A DNA stretch of 64,000 nt from contig NZ_JAAHGO010000019.1 of NCBI RefSeq assembly GCF_010672455.1, positions 80,640 to 144,639 on the forward strand. The letters run 5' to 3'. Both the position numbers and the translations under genes were made by a program. The notes under the pieces were generated by a model that saw only the letters and a program-made list of their open reading frames with translations, was not told the origin of the DNA and made no database searches. Every line of letters begins with the position of its first letter. The first letter of the stretch is position 1. Shown in pieces: positions 38,874 through 47,499 of this stretch. The DNA is from Okeania sp. SIO2C9. GTDB taxonomy: Bacteria; Cyanobacteriota; Cyanobacteriia; Cyanobacteriales; Microcoleaceae.

Positions 38874-38953
38874 TAAAATCAGTCATTAAACATTGGTTAT
38901 TGATTATTCTGATATTTTTTTTCCCCTGGAATATTGATATATTCTGGGGATAA
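38874..38953. other. 3' flank of the response regulator
   Basis: Contains the imperfect palindrome CCCCTGGAATATTGATATATTC followed by TGGGG, which may stop transcription, though without a U-run. Confidence 0.3.
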
Positions 38954-39177
38954 TATCAAATCCGGTTGAACAACCTCACTTCAATTTAATAGTCAGTAGT
39001 CAGCAGAGGCAAACGGCCGTTTGCTGGTGCAGAGCTTCCGCTAACGCTCGTACAAGAATGATACACCCTGAAACGTTTAGTATTGCTAGAAATTTTACTA
39101 TTCCCTATTGCCTATTCCATATTCCCTATTCTCTATGGGTATAAATTGGAGCTATGTGCAATTAAACGGACTTGATA
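38954..39177. mobile_element. TWA-type MITE, copy B (224 bp)
   Basis: Ends TATCAAATCCGGTTGAA and its partner (complement of TTAAACGGACTTGATA), flanked by TAA on both sides (38951-38953, 39178-39180). The interior carries AGTCAGT repeats, a palindromic mini-insert GGCAAACGGCCGTTTGC and TTCCCTATTGCC-type repeats. Confidence 0.8.
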
Positions 39178-39996
<819 letters not shown>

Positions 39997-41079
39997 ATGG
40001 TATTAGATTCAGAATTTCTTACTCAACTAAAAGCTGCTACACCTAGACTATTTGATTTACTCGCAGGTTTTTCTCAAGTTGAGGTTTTAGTGGTGGGAGA
40101 TTTAACCCTAGATGAATTTATGACTGGTCAGGTGGAGCGCATTTCTCGTGAAGCACCTGTATTAATTCTGCGTCACGAAACTACGGAGCAAGTACCTGGT
40201 GGGGGAGCTAATGCGGTTTATAATTTTGCTAAGTTGGGCGCTCAAGTTAAGGTTGTAGGTTTGTTAGGAAAAGATGAGCAAGGTAAAGCACTGCGTCATA
40301 TTTTTGAAACAGCTAAAGTTGATACTGCTGGAATTTTAGTCGATCCAAATCGCCCGACGGTAACTAAAACTAGAATTTCTGGTCATGCTCGTCAGTCTGT
40401 AACTCAACAAATTGTTAGGATAGATCGAAAATCTGACGATCTGCCAGAAGTTGATTTGCAATTGCAATTGGCAGAGTATATTCAACGACAAATTGCTACG
40501 GTAGATGCAGTAATTTGCTCAGACTATGGAGATGGTGTTTTGACGACACCAGTGATAGAGGCGGCTATATCTCATCCACAAAGAACTATAGTAGATACTC
40601 AGAAAGATTTACAACGTTACAAGGGTGCTACTCTATTTACTCCTAATCTTCCTGAAGCGGAGAAAGCAGTAGGATATGCTATTACTAATTCTGATACTCT
40701 ATATCAGGCAGGGTCTGACTTATTGAGGTTAACAGATGCAGAGCAAATTTTGATTACTCGTGGCGACGAGGGGATGAGTTTGTTTGACCGCGTAAATACT
40801 TCTAATTATCCTTCACCTTCTTTTATTCTTTCTGGTACTGGTGATACTCCGATTTACTGTTGGCATATTCCAGCTTTTAACCGGACAGATGTTTTTGATG
40901 TTACTGGTGCTGGTGATACGGTTGTTGCTGCTTTGACTTTGGCTTTGAGTATGGGTGCTTCTAGTTGGGAGGCTTCTGTTTTAGGAAATTTGGCTGCTAG
41001 TCTGGTGGTGCGTATATTTGGCACTGCAACTACGACGGTTAATGAACTTAGGGAGGCTTTACAAGCACTGGTTAGTTAG
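39997..41079 (+). CDS. PfkB-family kinase (HldE/RfaE kinase-domain-like)
   Basis: A 360-residue ribokinase-fold sugar kinase. The substrate-binding GGGANAVYNFAKLGAQV is near 68. DYGDGVLTTPVIE near 175 and the linker DTQKDLQRYKGATLFTPNLPE match the heptose-7-phosphate kinase (RfaE domain I) group. The anion hole/catalytic base is DVTGAGDTVVAA near 303. There is no C-terminal cytidylyltransferase domain, unlike bifunctional HldE. It probably phosphorylates a sugar phosphate, perhaps D-glycero-D-manno-heptose 7-phosphate for surface glycans. It is monocistronic, between repeats. Confidence 0.82.
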   Translation: MVLDSEFLTQLKAATPRLFDLLAGFSQVEVLVVGDLTLDEFMTGQVERISREAPVLILRHETTEQVPGGGANAVYNFAKLGAQVKVVGLLGKDEQGKALRHIFETAKVDTAGILVDPNRPTVTKTRISGHARQSVTQQIVRIDRKSDDLPEVDLQLQLAEYIQRQIATVDAVICSDYGDGVLTTPVIEAAISHPQRTIVDTQKDLQRYKGATLFTPNLPEAEKAVGYAITNSDTLYQAGSDLLRLTDAEQILITRGDEGMSLFDRVNTSNYPSPSFILSGTGDTPIYCWHIPAFNRTDVFDVTGAGDTVVAALTLALSMGASSWEASVLGNLAASLVVRIFGTATTTVNELREALQALVS

Positions 41080-41251
41080 GCTCAAGTTACTCTATTGTGA
41101 GGCTTGGATGAAGGTGACGATATAGCTGCCACACTTGCTACGCCAACGCAAAATCACCTCTATAGAGGAATGAACTAGAATTGTACTTTGTAAGTTTCCA
41201 GCTTACAATCAGTAATCATATCATGTCTGGTAGTATAGTTAGTGGGACTTA
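41080..41251. other. Intergenic DNA
   Basis: 3' flank of the kinase gene with no terminator or gene recognised. Confidence 0.3.
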
Positions 41252-41446
41252 TATAGAATCCGGGTAATTAGTTATCGTATTACTGAGGAGTAACGAGTAA
41301 GGAGTAACGAGTAAGGAGTAACGAGTAAGGAGTAACGAGTAATATCAAATCCAGTTGAATACTTAATTGTATTGTTGGGGGAGATGGGGAGATGGGGAGA
41401 TGGGGAGATTGAATAATGAACATATACTATATAACCGGATTCTATA
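41252..41446. mobile_element. TWA-type MITE, copy C (195 bp) with minisatellite interior
   Basis: Ends TATAGAATCCGGGTA and its partner (complement of ATAACCGGATTCTATA), flanked by TTA (41249-41251, 41447-41449). The interior has GAGTAACGAGTAAG tandem copies (41288-41342), a second internal end-like TATCAAATCCAGTTGAATA (41344), and GGGGAGAT repeats. Confidence 0.8.
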
Positions 41447-41670
41447 TTACAGCGGTTTTCATTCCGCTAACGCCCCTACAGGGTTTTGGTTATGACAAAG
41501 ATTTAATGGTTGTGCCTGTGCGAAAGTGTGGGAATGGTCATATAACTATTGTCCCTTAATACTTTTAATTCTTATGGAATATCCTCTATGTGGCCATCAC
41601 AAAACTCGGGTATCATGGAAAGACGAGCAAAGGAAGTCAACGATATTATTGTCCTGAATGCTTGCAAACT

Positions 41671-41694
41671 TTTCCTTCGGAATGTTGCGCAAAC
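41671..41694 (+). repeat. Mini-repeat insert in the IS1-type transposase
   Basis: 24 bp; the core is TCCTTCGGAATGTTGCGCAA, related to the tnpB inserts with two substitutions. It lies between the zinc-finger region and TLYYRRQV. Confidence 0.65.
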
Positions 41695-41946
41695 AGTTAC
41701 ACCTTCGACACTCTATACTATCGTAGACAGGTTCAGCCTGAACAAATGCGGATGGTTTTGCAAGCTCATGTCGAGGGTAGTAGTTTAAGAGGAATTAGTC
41801 GAGAGCGTGAATCTGGCCTATAATACAGTAGTCAGTGTGGTGAGAGCAGCCTCTCAAAAAGGACAGATGATTCATAATGCCAATGTAGAAAATATCCAAA
41901 CCTCACAGATTAGTAGTGATGAGTTTTGGTCATTTGTTCAAAAAAA

Positions 41947-41996
41947 GTGAGTGCTAATTGGTGGGGTCTCCCCAGAATGTAAGACGCACTCAAGAC
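41947..41996 (+). repeat. 50-bp hairpin repeat, copy in the IS1-type transposase
   Basis: It starts GTGAGTGCTAATTG, has an inner stem TGGGG-TCT-CCCCA, and ends AATGTAAGACGCACTCAAGAC. Outer arms GAGTGC/GCACTC pair. It interrupts the frame after FVQKK. A second copy lies in the IS701-like transposase at 43698-43747. Confidence 0.85.
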
Positions 41997-42249
41997 ACAA
42001 AAAAACTGTCAGACAAATGAATTGATAGAAGGTGACTGTGGGATTGGTATGACCCAAGCTTGATCAAGTGGGCTAATTCTCACAGCAAGAGTTGGTAAAC
42101 ATACAGACCAGTTCATAGAAGAAGTTATCGTTAACACGGAAGGTAAAACAGACTGTAAACAATGGCATAGGGATGACTGGGGAGGATCTGAGCGAGTTCT
42201 CCCTCCAGAGGTAAATCATATTATAGGCAAGGAGCAAACGCAGCAGTTA

Positions 42250-42389
42250 TATCATGTCCGGTTGAATAGTTATAAATAAAAATGGAGGAGTAATGAGTTA
42301 TGAGTTATGAGTAATGAGTTATGAGGAGGGAATTTTAAGCTATAAATGAAGAGAAAGTTTTTTGATCACGCTCTGATCCGGACATGATA
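42250..42389. mobile_element. TWA-type MITE, copy D1 (140 bp)
   Basis: TATCATGTCCGGTTGAATA at the left and the complement of ATCCGGACATGATA at the right. The left flank is TTA (42247-42249); on the right, TAA (42390-42392) separates it from copy D2. The interior has GAGTTAT-type repeats. It is inserted in the IS1-type transposase frame. Confidence 0.8.
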
Positions 42390-42392
42390 TAA

Positions 42393-42643
42393 TATCATGT
42401 TCCCCCTCCGGGGGAGCTACGCTAACGGTTGAATACTTATAAATAAATTTTGTGAGTCCTCAGGAGTCAACCCACCCCTAACCCCTCCCCTCCTGGGAGG
42501 GTAAGTCAGGAGTCAGGAGGAAAAAAAGGAGAAAAAAAGGAGAAAAATAGGAAATATTGGAGAATAGTATTGATAATTTCAGTATTTCTTTGGTACCGTC
42601 AGTCCTTAAATTTTATTTATAACTGACCCGTCCGAACATGATA
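42393..42643. mobile_element. TWA-type MITE, copy D2 (251 bp), left end split by a small insert
   Basis: Begins TATCATGT, then a GC-rich insert CCCCCTCCGGGGGAGC + TACGCTAAC, then GGTTGAATACTTATAAATAA continues the end sequence. The right end is the complement of CCGTCCGAACATGATA, flanked by TTA (42644-42646). The D1+D2 block has TTA on both outer sides. Confidence 0.8.
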
Positions 42644-42852
42644 TTAGAGAGAAGCAATGGAATTTTCCGCCAGCAAACAGGTCGATGGCATCGCACCCCA
42701 GAATAAATTTGGGAAAGTCTGGGAACAAACTGAGATAACGGTAAGGTTAGTGGTTAGTTATTTCAATTGGATTTGGGTTCATAGTCGCAAGGAAAATACT
42801 GCTGCACAAAGAGCAGGGGTGGCGATCGCACCCTGGAGTGGGAATGATCTAT

Positions 42853-42899
42853 TTACCGAAAAATTCTGGGTATGCGCCTCCCCTTTTAAGGGGATAAAA
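42853..42899 (-). repeat. Partial copy of the TTTTTCGGTAA repeat
   Basis: Inverted fragment (TTTACCGAAAAATTCTGGG, then CCCCTTTTAAGGGG) joined to the 3' end of the IS1-type pseudogene. Confidence 0.7.
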
Positions 42900-43020
42900 A
42901 AAGAGAATATTTCAGATTTCAAGCCTCCTTATTGCAGAGGTACTGATAACTGATAACTGATAACTGATAACTGAAATGACCTATCCCACACTTTGCACTC
43001 TGCACTACCAATTAATCATC

Positions 43021-43056
43021 ATAACCCCCAGAGTTCTAATTTACTCTAGGGGTTAT
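43021..43056. other. Hairpin ATAACCCC...GGGGTTAT
   Basis: ATAACCCCCAGAGT pairs with ACTCTAGGGGTTAT around a short loop. No U-run. It lies between the IS1-type remnant and MITE E; function unknown. Confidence 0.4.
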
Positions 43057-43384
43057 GGTGATGTTAAAATTTTCCCGAGTCAAAATATTACTATTGCTTG
43101 ACTTATATCATGTCCGCTTAATTAGTGATAATACAGTTTTTAAGTGGTAGGTGGTAGGTGTAAATTTAAGAGGGAAGACTTGATAGGAGTAGAAATTTGG
43201 GATATTTCTTCAACATTGAGAGGAAAACATTTTTATTATACTCAGGACTTACGCAAAGACACTACATATAGCGCCTACTAATTTAGGCGATCGCTATGAT
43301 TTTTTAAGCTATCGCCTAGCCTTGCTGATTCTATTCAATTCCATAAAAACTTAAACAACTGTCATTTTAATTGTCGGATATTTG

Positions 43385-44426
43385 AGTTCAGATACGCTTA
43401 TATTTGGATAATAATTGATGTTTCAATTGATATATAGTTTTTCCCAGAATATTTGCTATTTTTTTCAAATGATTCCAGACTAACATCGCACAAGCAATAT
43501 GATTTATTTGAATTTTTGCACGACGAAATTTGCAAAATTCAAGTCCTGTGAATTGCTTAATTTATCTGTGAAATTATTCTATTTTCCATCTAGTTTGTGA
43601 CTCAAATTCTACGTCATCTGTAGAAGATTGCTTCAAGTCATTAGTGACAATATATTCTGTTCTGTTGGAGGAAACAGTAGCCCAAAACAATTTCACTGTC
43701 TTGAGTGCGTCTTACATTCTGAGGAAACCTCAGAATTACGCACTCGCTTTTTTGTCTCGTGGAAACCCCTTAATCTTGATAATTTTTCCCGTTCTTAATT
43801 CCGACTTACGACCTGTTAATTCTTCCAGTTTTTGATATTTTTTTACACCCCCAGTATCATCTACTAAACGATTAAAACGATTAATTTTTAACGGAAAATA
43901 GTAAGTTTTACCTAAATTATCTATTAAGGCCATGAGTCTTTTTGTTGCATACCTGCTATCCATTCATACTTTTTTTACTGGTATTTTCTTCTTGTTTGCC
44001 ACATCAATCATCATTTCTGTTACATTATCTATTTTACTTTTTTCATCACTTTCTGGGTTATAAATACGATAATCTATTATCCATAATCGTTCTATTTGGG
44101 GATTAAAGTATAAGCAATTAACTATTCTTATTCCACGTACCACCTTATGTTCGTTACCACTATACTGACGCCGGACAATCTCAATTTTTTGAGAATATTT
44201 TTTATTAATAACTGTATCATCAAAAATTAAATAACCATCTTCAGTCTTTACAATTTCCTTCCGTACATTCTGCCACAAAATTTATGTTCCGTGTTTCAAC
44301 ACTGTTCAAATAACGATTAATTTGATCGTGGCTAACTTTTTCCAGATGCTCTGCAAGATTTGTGAGAGTGTAATTTTCCTGACTACTTATTAAATACTGA
44401 CAATATTTTATATAGTTAAAGTCCAT
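43385..44426 (-). pseudogene. DDE transposase (IS701/DDE_5-like), decayed
   Basis: N-terminus MDFNYIKYCQYLISSQENYT; frame change near 44280; then WQNVRKEIVKTEDGYLIFDDTV and NEHKVVRGIRIVNCLYFNP. A stop follows before MDSRYATKRLMALIDNLGKT; then VDDTGGVKKYQKLEEL and KIIKIKGFPRDKK. The 50-bp hairpin repeat comes next, then VKLFWATVSSNRTEYIVTNDL, TRWKIE, stop, FHR, stop and INHIACAMLVW. Motifs DDT and MDSxYAT belong to this transposase group. At least four lesions mean it is inactive. Confidence 0.85.
43698..43747 (-). repeat. 50-bp hairpin repeat, copy in the IS701-like transposase
   Basis: Minus strand: GCGAGTGCGTAATT, inner stem CTGAGG-TTT-CCTCAG, then AATGTAAGACGCACTCAAGAC. It is the same as 41947-41996 outside the inner stem, where the bases differ but still pair. 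Confidence 0.85.
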
Positions 44427-44744
44427 TAAAAATATTCAGAAAGAATTAATTTTATAGTTAATTAGTATACCATATAATTTACATAAATATCAATCAAATT
44501 TTTCAGTTGATAATAATTTTTTTGTGGTTCAGGCGATCGCCAAGGGGAACCTAGTTTTAGATCGCTAATGTACAGAGAGCCTTAAAGATTAACACTATAT
44601 GTAGTGCCCTTGCGTAAGTCCTGATACTTAATCATCTGGACATGATATTACTGCTGATCGGTCTTTATGCCATCTCTAGCTTGCATTTCCGTCATCTCAT
44701 CCATAGAATACAGTTTAACTGATAACCATGCTCCCAAAAGAATA

Positions 44745-46490
44745 TTAATCCAACTCTTCCTCCCCAATATCCCTAATTGGAGCAGGTGCATCTAAAGGCG
44801 ATCGCAACTCTCCCACCATCTCTTGTATTTCTAATGGTGGAGGAACTGTCATCCGAGACACTACCAAAGTCACAACAAAATTCAATAACATTCCTACTGT
44901 ACCGATACCCTGATCGGACAAACCCAAAAACCATGTCGGCATTCCATAGAATCTTACACCAATGATATAGATACTTGTAAACACCAAACCTACTATCATA
45001 CCACTTATTGCTCCTTCCCGGTTAGTGCGTTTGTCAAACACTCCCAAAATAATTGCTGGAAAAAAAGTAGCAGCAGCGACACCAACTCCCAAAGTTGCTA
45101 TCTCAATCACAAAACCAGGGGGGTTAATGCCGAAATAACCAGCAAAGGCGATCGCCAATACTACCATTATTCTGCCCAACATTAATCTTTGTGACTCTGA
45201 TGCTTCTGGGTTAATGAGGCGGTAATAAATATCGTGGGCAATGACACTAGAAATTACTAATAACAAACCCGATGCTGTAGACAAAGCAGCAGCTAATCCT
45301 CCTGCTGCCACTAATGCTATTACCCAAGGAGCTAGTTTTGCTACTTCTGGAGTAGAGAGAGTAATAATATCCGGGTCAAGAATGATTTCATTAGTCTCTG
45401 TATCTGGGGTAAATTGCAAACGACCGTCGTTATTTTTATCGGTGAATTCTAACAAACCTGTATTTTGCCATTTTGTCGCCCAGTCTAACTGTTGCACCTC
45501 CTCTATAGTTTTGTTGTGTAAATTATCAATTAAGTTGTATCGCGCAGAAGCAGCTAAAGCAGGAACAGTTGTGGAAAAAATAGCAATAAATAATAACGCC
45601 CAAGCTACAGAATATCTAGCTGCTGTCACATTAGGCACAGTATAGAACCGAACAATAACGTGGGGTAAACTAGCAAGACCCACCATGCCGGAAATAGTTA
45701 TGAATAGAACATCCAACATAGTTTTTTGGGTGAAGGCAGCAGTATATTCTGGAAAACCTAAGTCAACCTGAACTTGATTCAGTTTTTCGACAATATCGCC
45801 AAAGGTAAAAGCTAATTCTGGAACCGGAATATTTGTCAGAATATTACAAATGGCAATAGCTGGTGTTAAGTAAGCAACAATAAGTATAAAGTATTGGGCA
45901 ACTTGAGTCCAAGTAATGCCTTTCATTCCTCCTAATATCGCGAAGAAGGCAACTATAACCATACCGATGACTACACCAACTTCAATGGGGACTTGCAAAA
46001 ATCGACTGAAGACAATACCAACACCCCGCATTTGTCCGACAACAAAAGTTATGGATATAATGAGGGCAGCAATAACCGCAACGATACGAGCAATATTAGA
46101 GTAGTAGCGATCGCCTATAAAATCTGGTAAGGTATATTTGCCAAACTTACGCAGATATGGGGCAAGGAGCAATCCCAAGAGTATGTAACCTCCTGTTGCT
46201 GCTGCTACATAATAAGAACCATCATAACCTAAAATTGACACTGCTCCTGCTATAGAAATAAATGAAACTGCAGACATAAAGTCCGCTGCTGTGGCAGCAC
46301 CATTAGCAATTGCAGGAACACCTCGATCAGCGACGAAAAATCCTTTACTATCCTGGACTCGCGATCGCCATCCAATGTATAGGTAGAGCATCAAGGAAAT
46401 TGTTACGAAGATAAATGTCCAAGTTTCTGTGGAAGAAGGAAGAAGCAAGAAGGAAGAGGGAAGAAGGGAAAGGGAAGAGGGAATAAACAT
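44745..46490 (-). CDS. Sodium:solute symporter family transporter (ActP-like), copy 1
   Basis: 581 residues with about 13 hydrophobic helices and clear SSS-family motifs, including GFFVADRGVPAIANGAATAADFMSA, RYYSNIARIVAV, GGMKGITWTQVAQY and PWVIALVAAGGLAAALSTAS. It is strongly similar to the protein at 54884-56575, whose start MSAEVWTFILVTISF aligns with TETWTFIFVTISLM here. The first 20 residues (MFIPSSLSLLPSSFLLLPSS) come from a GGAAGA-rich simple repeat, so the native start seems to have been lost and a repeat-derived one used. No DUF4212 partner precedes it. Likely substrate is a monocarboxylate or similar; not determinable. Confidence 0.85.
   Translation of the reverse strand: MFIPSSLSLLPSSFLLLPSSTETWTFIFVTISLMLYLYIGWRSRVQDSKGFFVADRGVPAIANGAATAADFMSAVSFISIAGAVSILGYDGSYYVAAATGGYILLGLLLAPYLRKFGKYTLPDFIGDRYYSNIARIVAVIAALIISITFVVGQMRGVGIVFSRFLQVPIEVGVVIGMVIVAFFAILGGMKGITWTQVAQYFILIVAYLTPAIAICNILTNIPVPELAFTFGDIVEKLNQVQVDLGFPEYTAAFTQKTMLDVLFITISGMVGLASLPHVIVRFYTVPNVTAARYSVAWALLFIAIFSTTVPALAASARYNLIDNLHNKTIEEVQQLDWATKWQNTGLLEFTDKNNDGRLQFTPDTETNEIILDPDIITLSTPEVAKLAPWVIALVAAGGLAAALSTASGLLLVISSVIAHDIYYRLINPEASESQRLMLGRIMVVLAIAFAGYFGINPPGFVIEIATLGVGVAAATFFPAIILGVFDKRTNREGAISGMIVGLVFTSIYIIGVRFYGMPTWFLGLSDQGIGTVGMLLNFVVTLVVSRMTVPPPLEIQEMVGELRSPLDAPAPIRDIGEEELD
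46432..46488. repeat. GGAAGA-rich simple repeat forming the symporter N-terminus
   Basis: Degenerate heptamers (GGAAGAA/GGAAGAG) cover the first codons of the symporter gene. Confidence 0.8.
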
Positions 46491-46518
46491 TTAACAAAAA
46501 GTAAAAGAAATAAGAAGA

Positions 46519-46546
46519 GTAGGGACGTTCCATGGAACGTTCCTAC
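46519..46546. repeat. 28-bp palindrome, second copy
   Basis: GTAGGGACGTTCCATGGAAC followed by GTTCCTAC; one mismatch from the perfect palindrome at 34570-34597. Confidence 0.8.
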
Positions 46547-46891
46547 AACATATTACAGCATATTAAGAAAGCGTCTCAATCCAGTAGGTTGCGTTAGCGT
46601 TTGCCTAGCTCTCCATTTGAGCTTTGCTTTACTCTCTCTGTAATATTCCCTGACTACAGGTGGCACACTGTAAAGATTTTCTTGTTTTTCGATGAGGGAA
46701 CGCCGACACAAAGATTGTAATGTTAAGTTTTATTTTACCCCACATTTCCAAATAATTCCCAACATTTTCCAACAGTTCCCGATATTCATTCGGGTCATCG
46801 CCTGGAAAATTCCCGATAGTAAGTAGGCTTGTTGGTATCGGCAAAATAAAAAATTTGTGTTAACATAGAGGCCAACGAAACCGGAAAAGAG
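46547..46891. other. Intergenic DNA upstream of the GTPase cluster
   Basis: About 345 bp. A 71-codon minus-strand frame is present, but its composition and lack of a ribosome binding site do not support a gene. Confidence 0.35.
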
Positions 46892-46966
46892 ATGTGGGAG
46901 AGGTTGTTCAGAGGTGTAGTTGCTGCTGCCTATCTATTATGTGTCTATTACGGTGGAGTGAATTAA
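46892..46966 (+). CDS. Possible small membrane peptide (24 residues)
   Basis: MWERLFRGVVAAAYLLCVYY followed by GGVN. It has a short basic N-terminus and a hydrophobic stretch that could span or dip into the membrane. A purine-rich GGAAAAGAG lies directly before the ATG but is too close for an ideal ribosome binding site. It precedes the GTPase cluster on the same strand, 17 bp before the decayed small gene. Only its composition and position support it. Confidence 0.3.
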   Translation: MWERLFRGVVAAAYLLCVYYGGVN

Positions 46967-46983
46967 ATTGAAAACTCATATAA

Positions 46984-47232
46984 ATGACCAAATACTTACC
47001 TGGAAAAAAAATCTTCTTTGGACATCTTGTAGATGGAATTAGGGATATTTTTTGGGTAACTTGATCGGCAATAATTTCAGCCGAAACTATGGGGACAAAT
47101 AATGAAAACTTAATTGAGTATCGAGATCATATTCAACAACAAATGCAAATGGCTCAAATGCAATTACAAGCTGTAATGCAACAAAGAGCCTGAGAAGTTC
47201 AAGCCGAACAAAGTAATCGTAATCCAATCTAA
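46984..47232 (+). pseudogene. Small coiled-coil gene with two in-frame TGA codons
   Basis: One frame of 82 codons starts MTKYLPGKKIFFGHLVDGIR and reads TGA at codon 27. It continues SAIISAETMGTNNENLIEY, then a Gln/Met-rich helix (QQQMQMAQMQLQAVMQQRA), then a second TGA and EVQAEQSNRNPI, ending in tandem TAA. Both TGAs can come from CGA by a single C-to-T change. No other frame is interrupted this way. A restart at ATG 47089 would give a 34-residue peptide. It is the likely former first gene of the GTPase cluster, in which other genes use TGA as a normal stop. Confidence 0.5.
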
Positions 47233-47256
47233 TAAGTCAATTTTTCGAGTTCAACT

Positions 47257-47484
47257 ATGACAAGTAACCTAAATAATTCTCTTAACGCTCTTACTGATGA
47301 GCTTAAACGTCATCGCCGCCGAGCCAGCAATTACGGTAGTTCCGATGATTCATCAAATTACTCTCAGGAAGCCGATGGCTATTATGAACATGATTACGAC
47401 GATTGTGAAGACCTCGACAACGATGGTATCTGCGATGATTCTGACGATGATTTTGATGGTGACGACGACTGTGATTGTGATTGA
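47257..47484 (+). CDS. Small acidic protein with Asp-rich calcium-binding-like loop
   Basis: 75 residues in two halves. The first is a basic helix (ALTDELKRHRRRASNYG). The second is a very acidic C-terminus containing DLDNDGICDD and a run of Asp, Gly and Cys (DFDGDDDCDCD). DxDxDGxxDD is the spacing of EF-hand-like and thrombospondin type 3 calcium loops. No signal peptide. It ends 15 bp before the membrane/coiled-coil gene, which has a good ribosome binding site; they are likely co-transcribed. Calcium binding is an inference. Confidence 0.6.
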   Translation: MTSNLNNSLNALTDELKRHRRRASNYGSSDDSSNYSQEADGYYEHDYDDCEDLDNDGICDDSDDDFDGDDDCDCD

Positions 47485-47499
47485 CTAGGAGCAATAATT

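Larger units (their letters stand above)
41574..42856 (+). pseudogene. IS1-family transposase, broken by two MITEs and two small repeats
   Basis: Pieces in order are: N-terminal zinc-finger region (HHKTRVSWK; then frame-shifted SQRYYCPECLQTFPS), TLYYRRQVQPEQMRMVLQAH-VEGSSLRGIS, then SDEFWSFVQKK, ELIEGDCGIGM, VGKHTDQFIEE and NTEGKTDCKQWHRDDWGG. After an interruption it resumes with EREAMEF-like sequence, NKFGKVWEQTEITVRLVVSYFNWIW and AAQRAGVA. The order is that of cyanobacterial IS1-type transposases. The break at 42247-42646 is two adjacent MITEs. Further damage comes from a frameshift near 41640, a 24-bp mini-repeat at 41671 and a 50-bp hairpin repeat at 41947. It cannot encode an active enzyme. 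Confidence 0.85.
43243..44623 (-). mobile_element. IS701-like insertion sequence (1381 bp) with 5-bp target duplication
   Basis: Inverted ends CAGGACTTACGCAA match at both sides, and similarity continues through CACTACATATAG; about 28 of 31 bases agree. ATACT is directly repeated outside (43238-43242, 44624-44628). The transposase gene inside is decayed. The same ends and a 5-bp duplication occur on the 91-bp element at 62199-62289. Confidence 0.88.
43106..44647. mobile_element. TWA-type MITE, copy E, interrupted by an IS
   Basis: Ends TATCATGTCCGCTTAATTAG (left) and the complement of TTAATCATCTGGACATGATA (right), flanked by TTA (43103-43105, 44648-44650). Without the 1381-bp IS and its 5-bp duplication the MITE is 156 bp, the usual size for this family. 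Confidence 0.85.

Noticed and set aside
42657-42953. 98-codon frame as a separate gene
   Set aside because: Its first 65 codons are the C-terminus of the broken IS1-type transposase and the rest is a dispersed repeat.
46629-46844. 71-codon minus-strand frame
   Set aside because: No recognisable domain, no ribosome binding site, next to simple repeats; not supported as a gene.
46984-47232. Selenocysteine or recoded TGA in the small gene
   Set aside because: Neighbouring genes use TGA as stop, no SECIS-like hairpin seen, and both TGAs fit C-to-T decay of CGA.
47303-47494. 63-codon minus-strand His/Asn/Arg-rich frame
   Set aside because: Mirror of the Asp-rich codons of the acidic gene on the plus strand.
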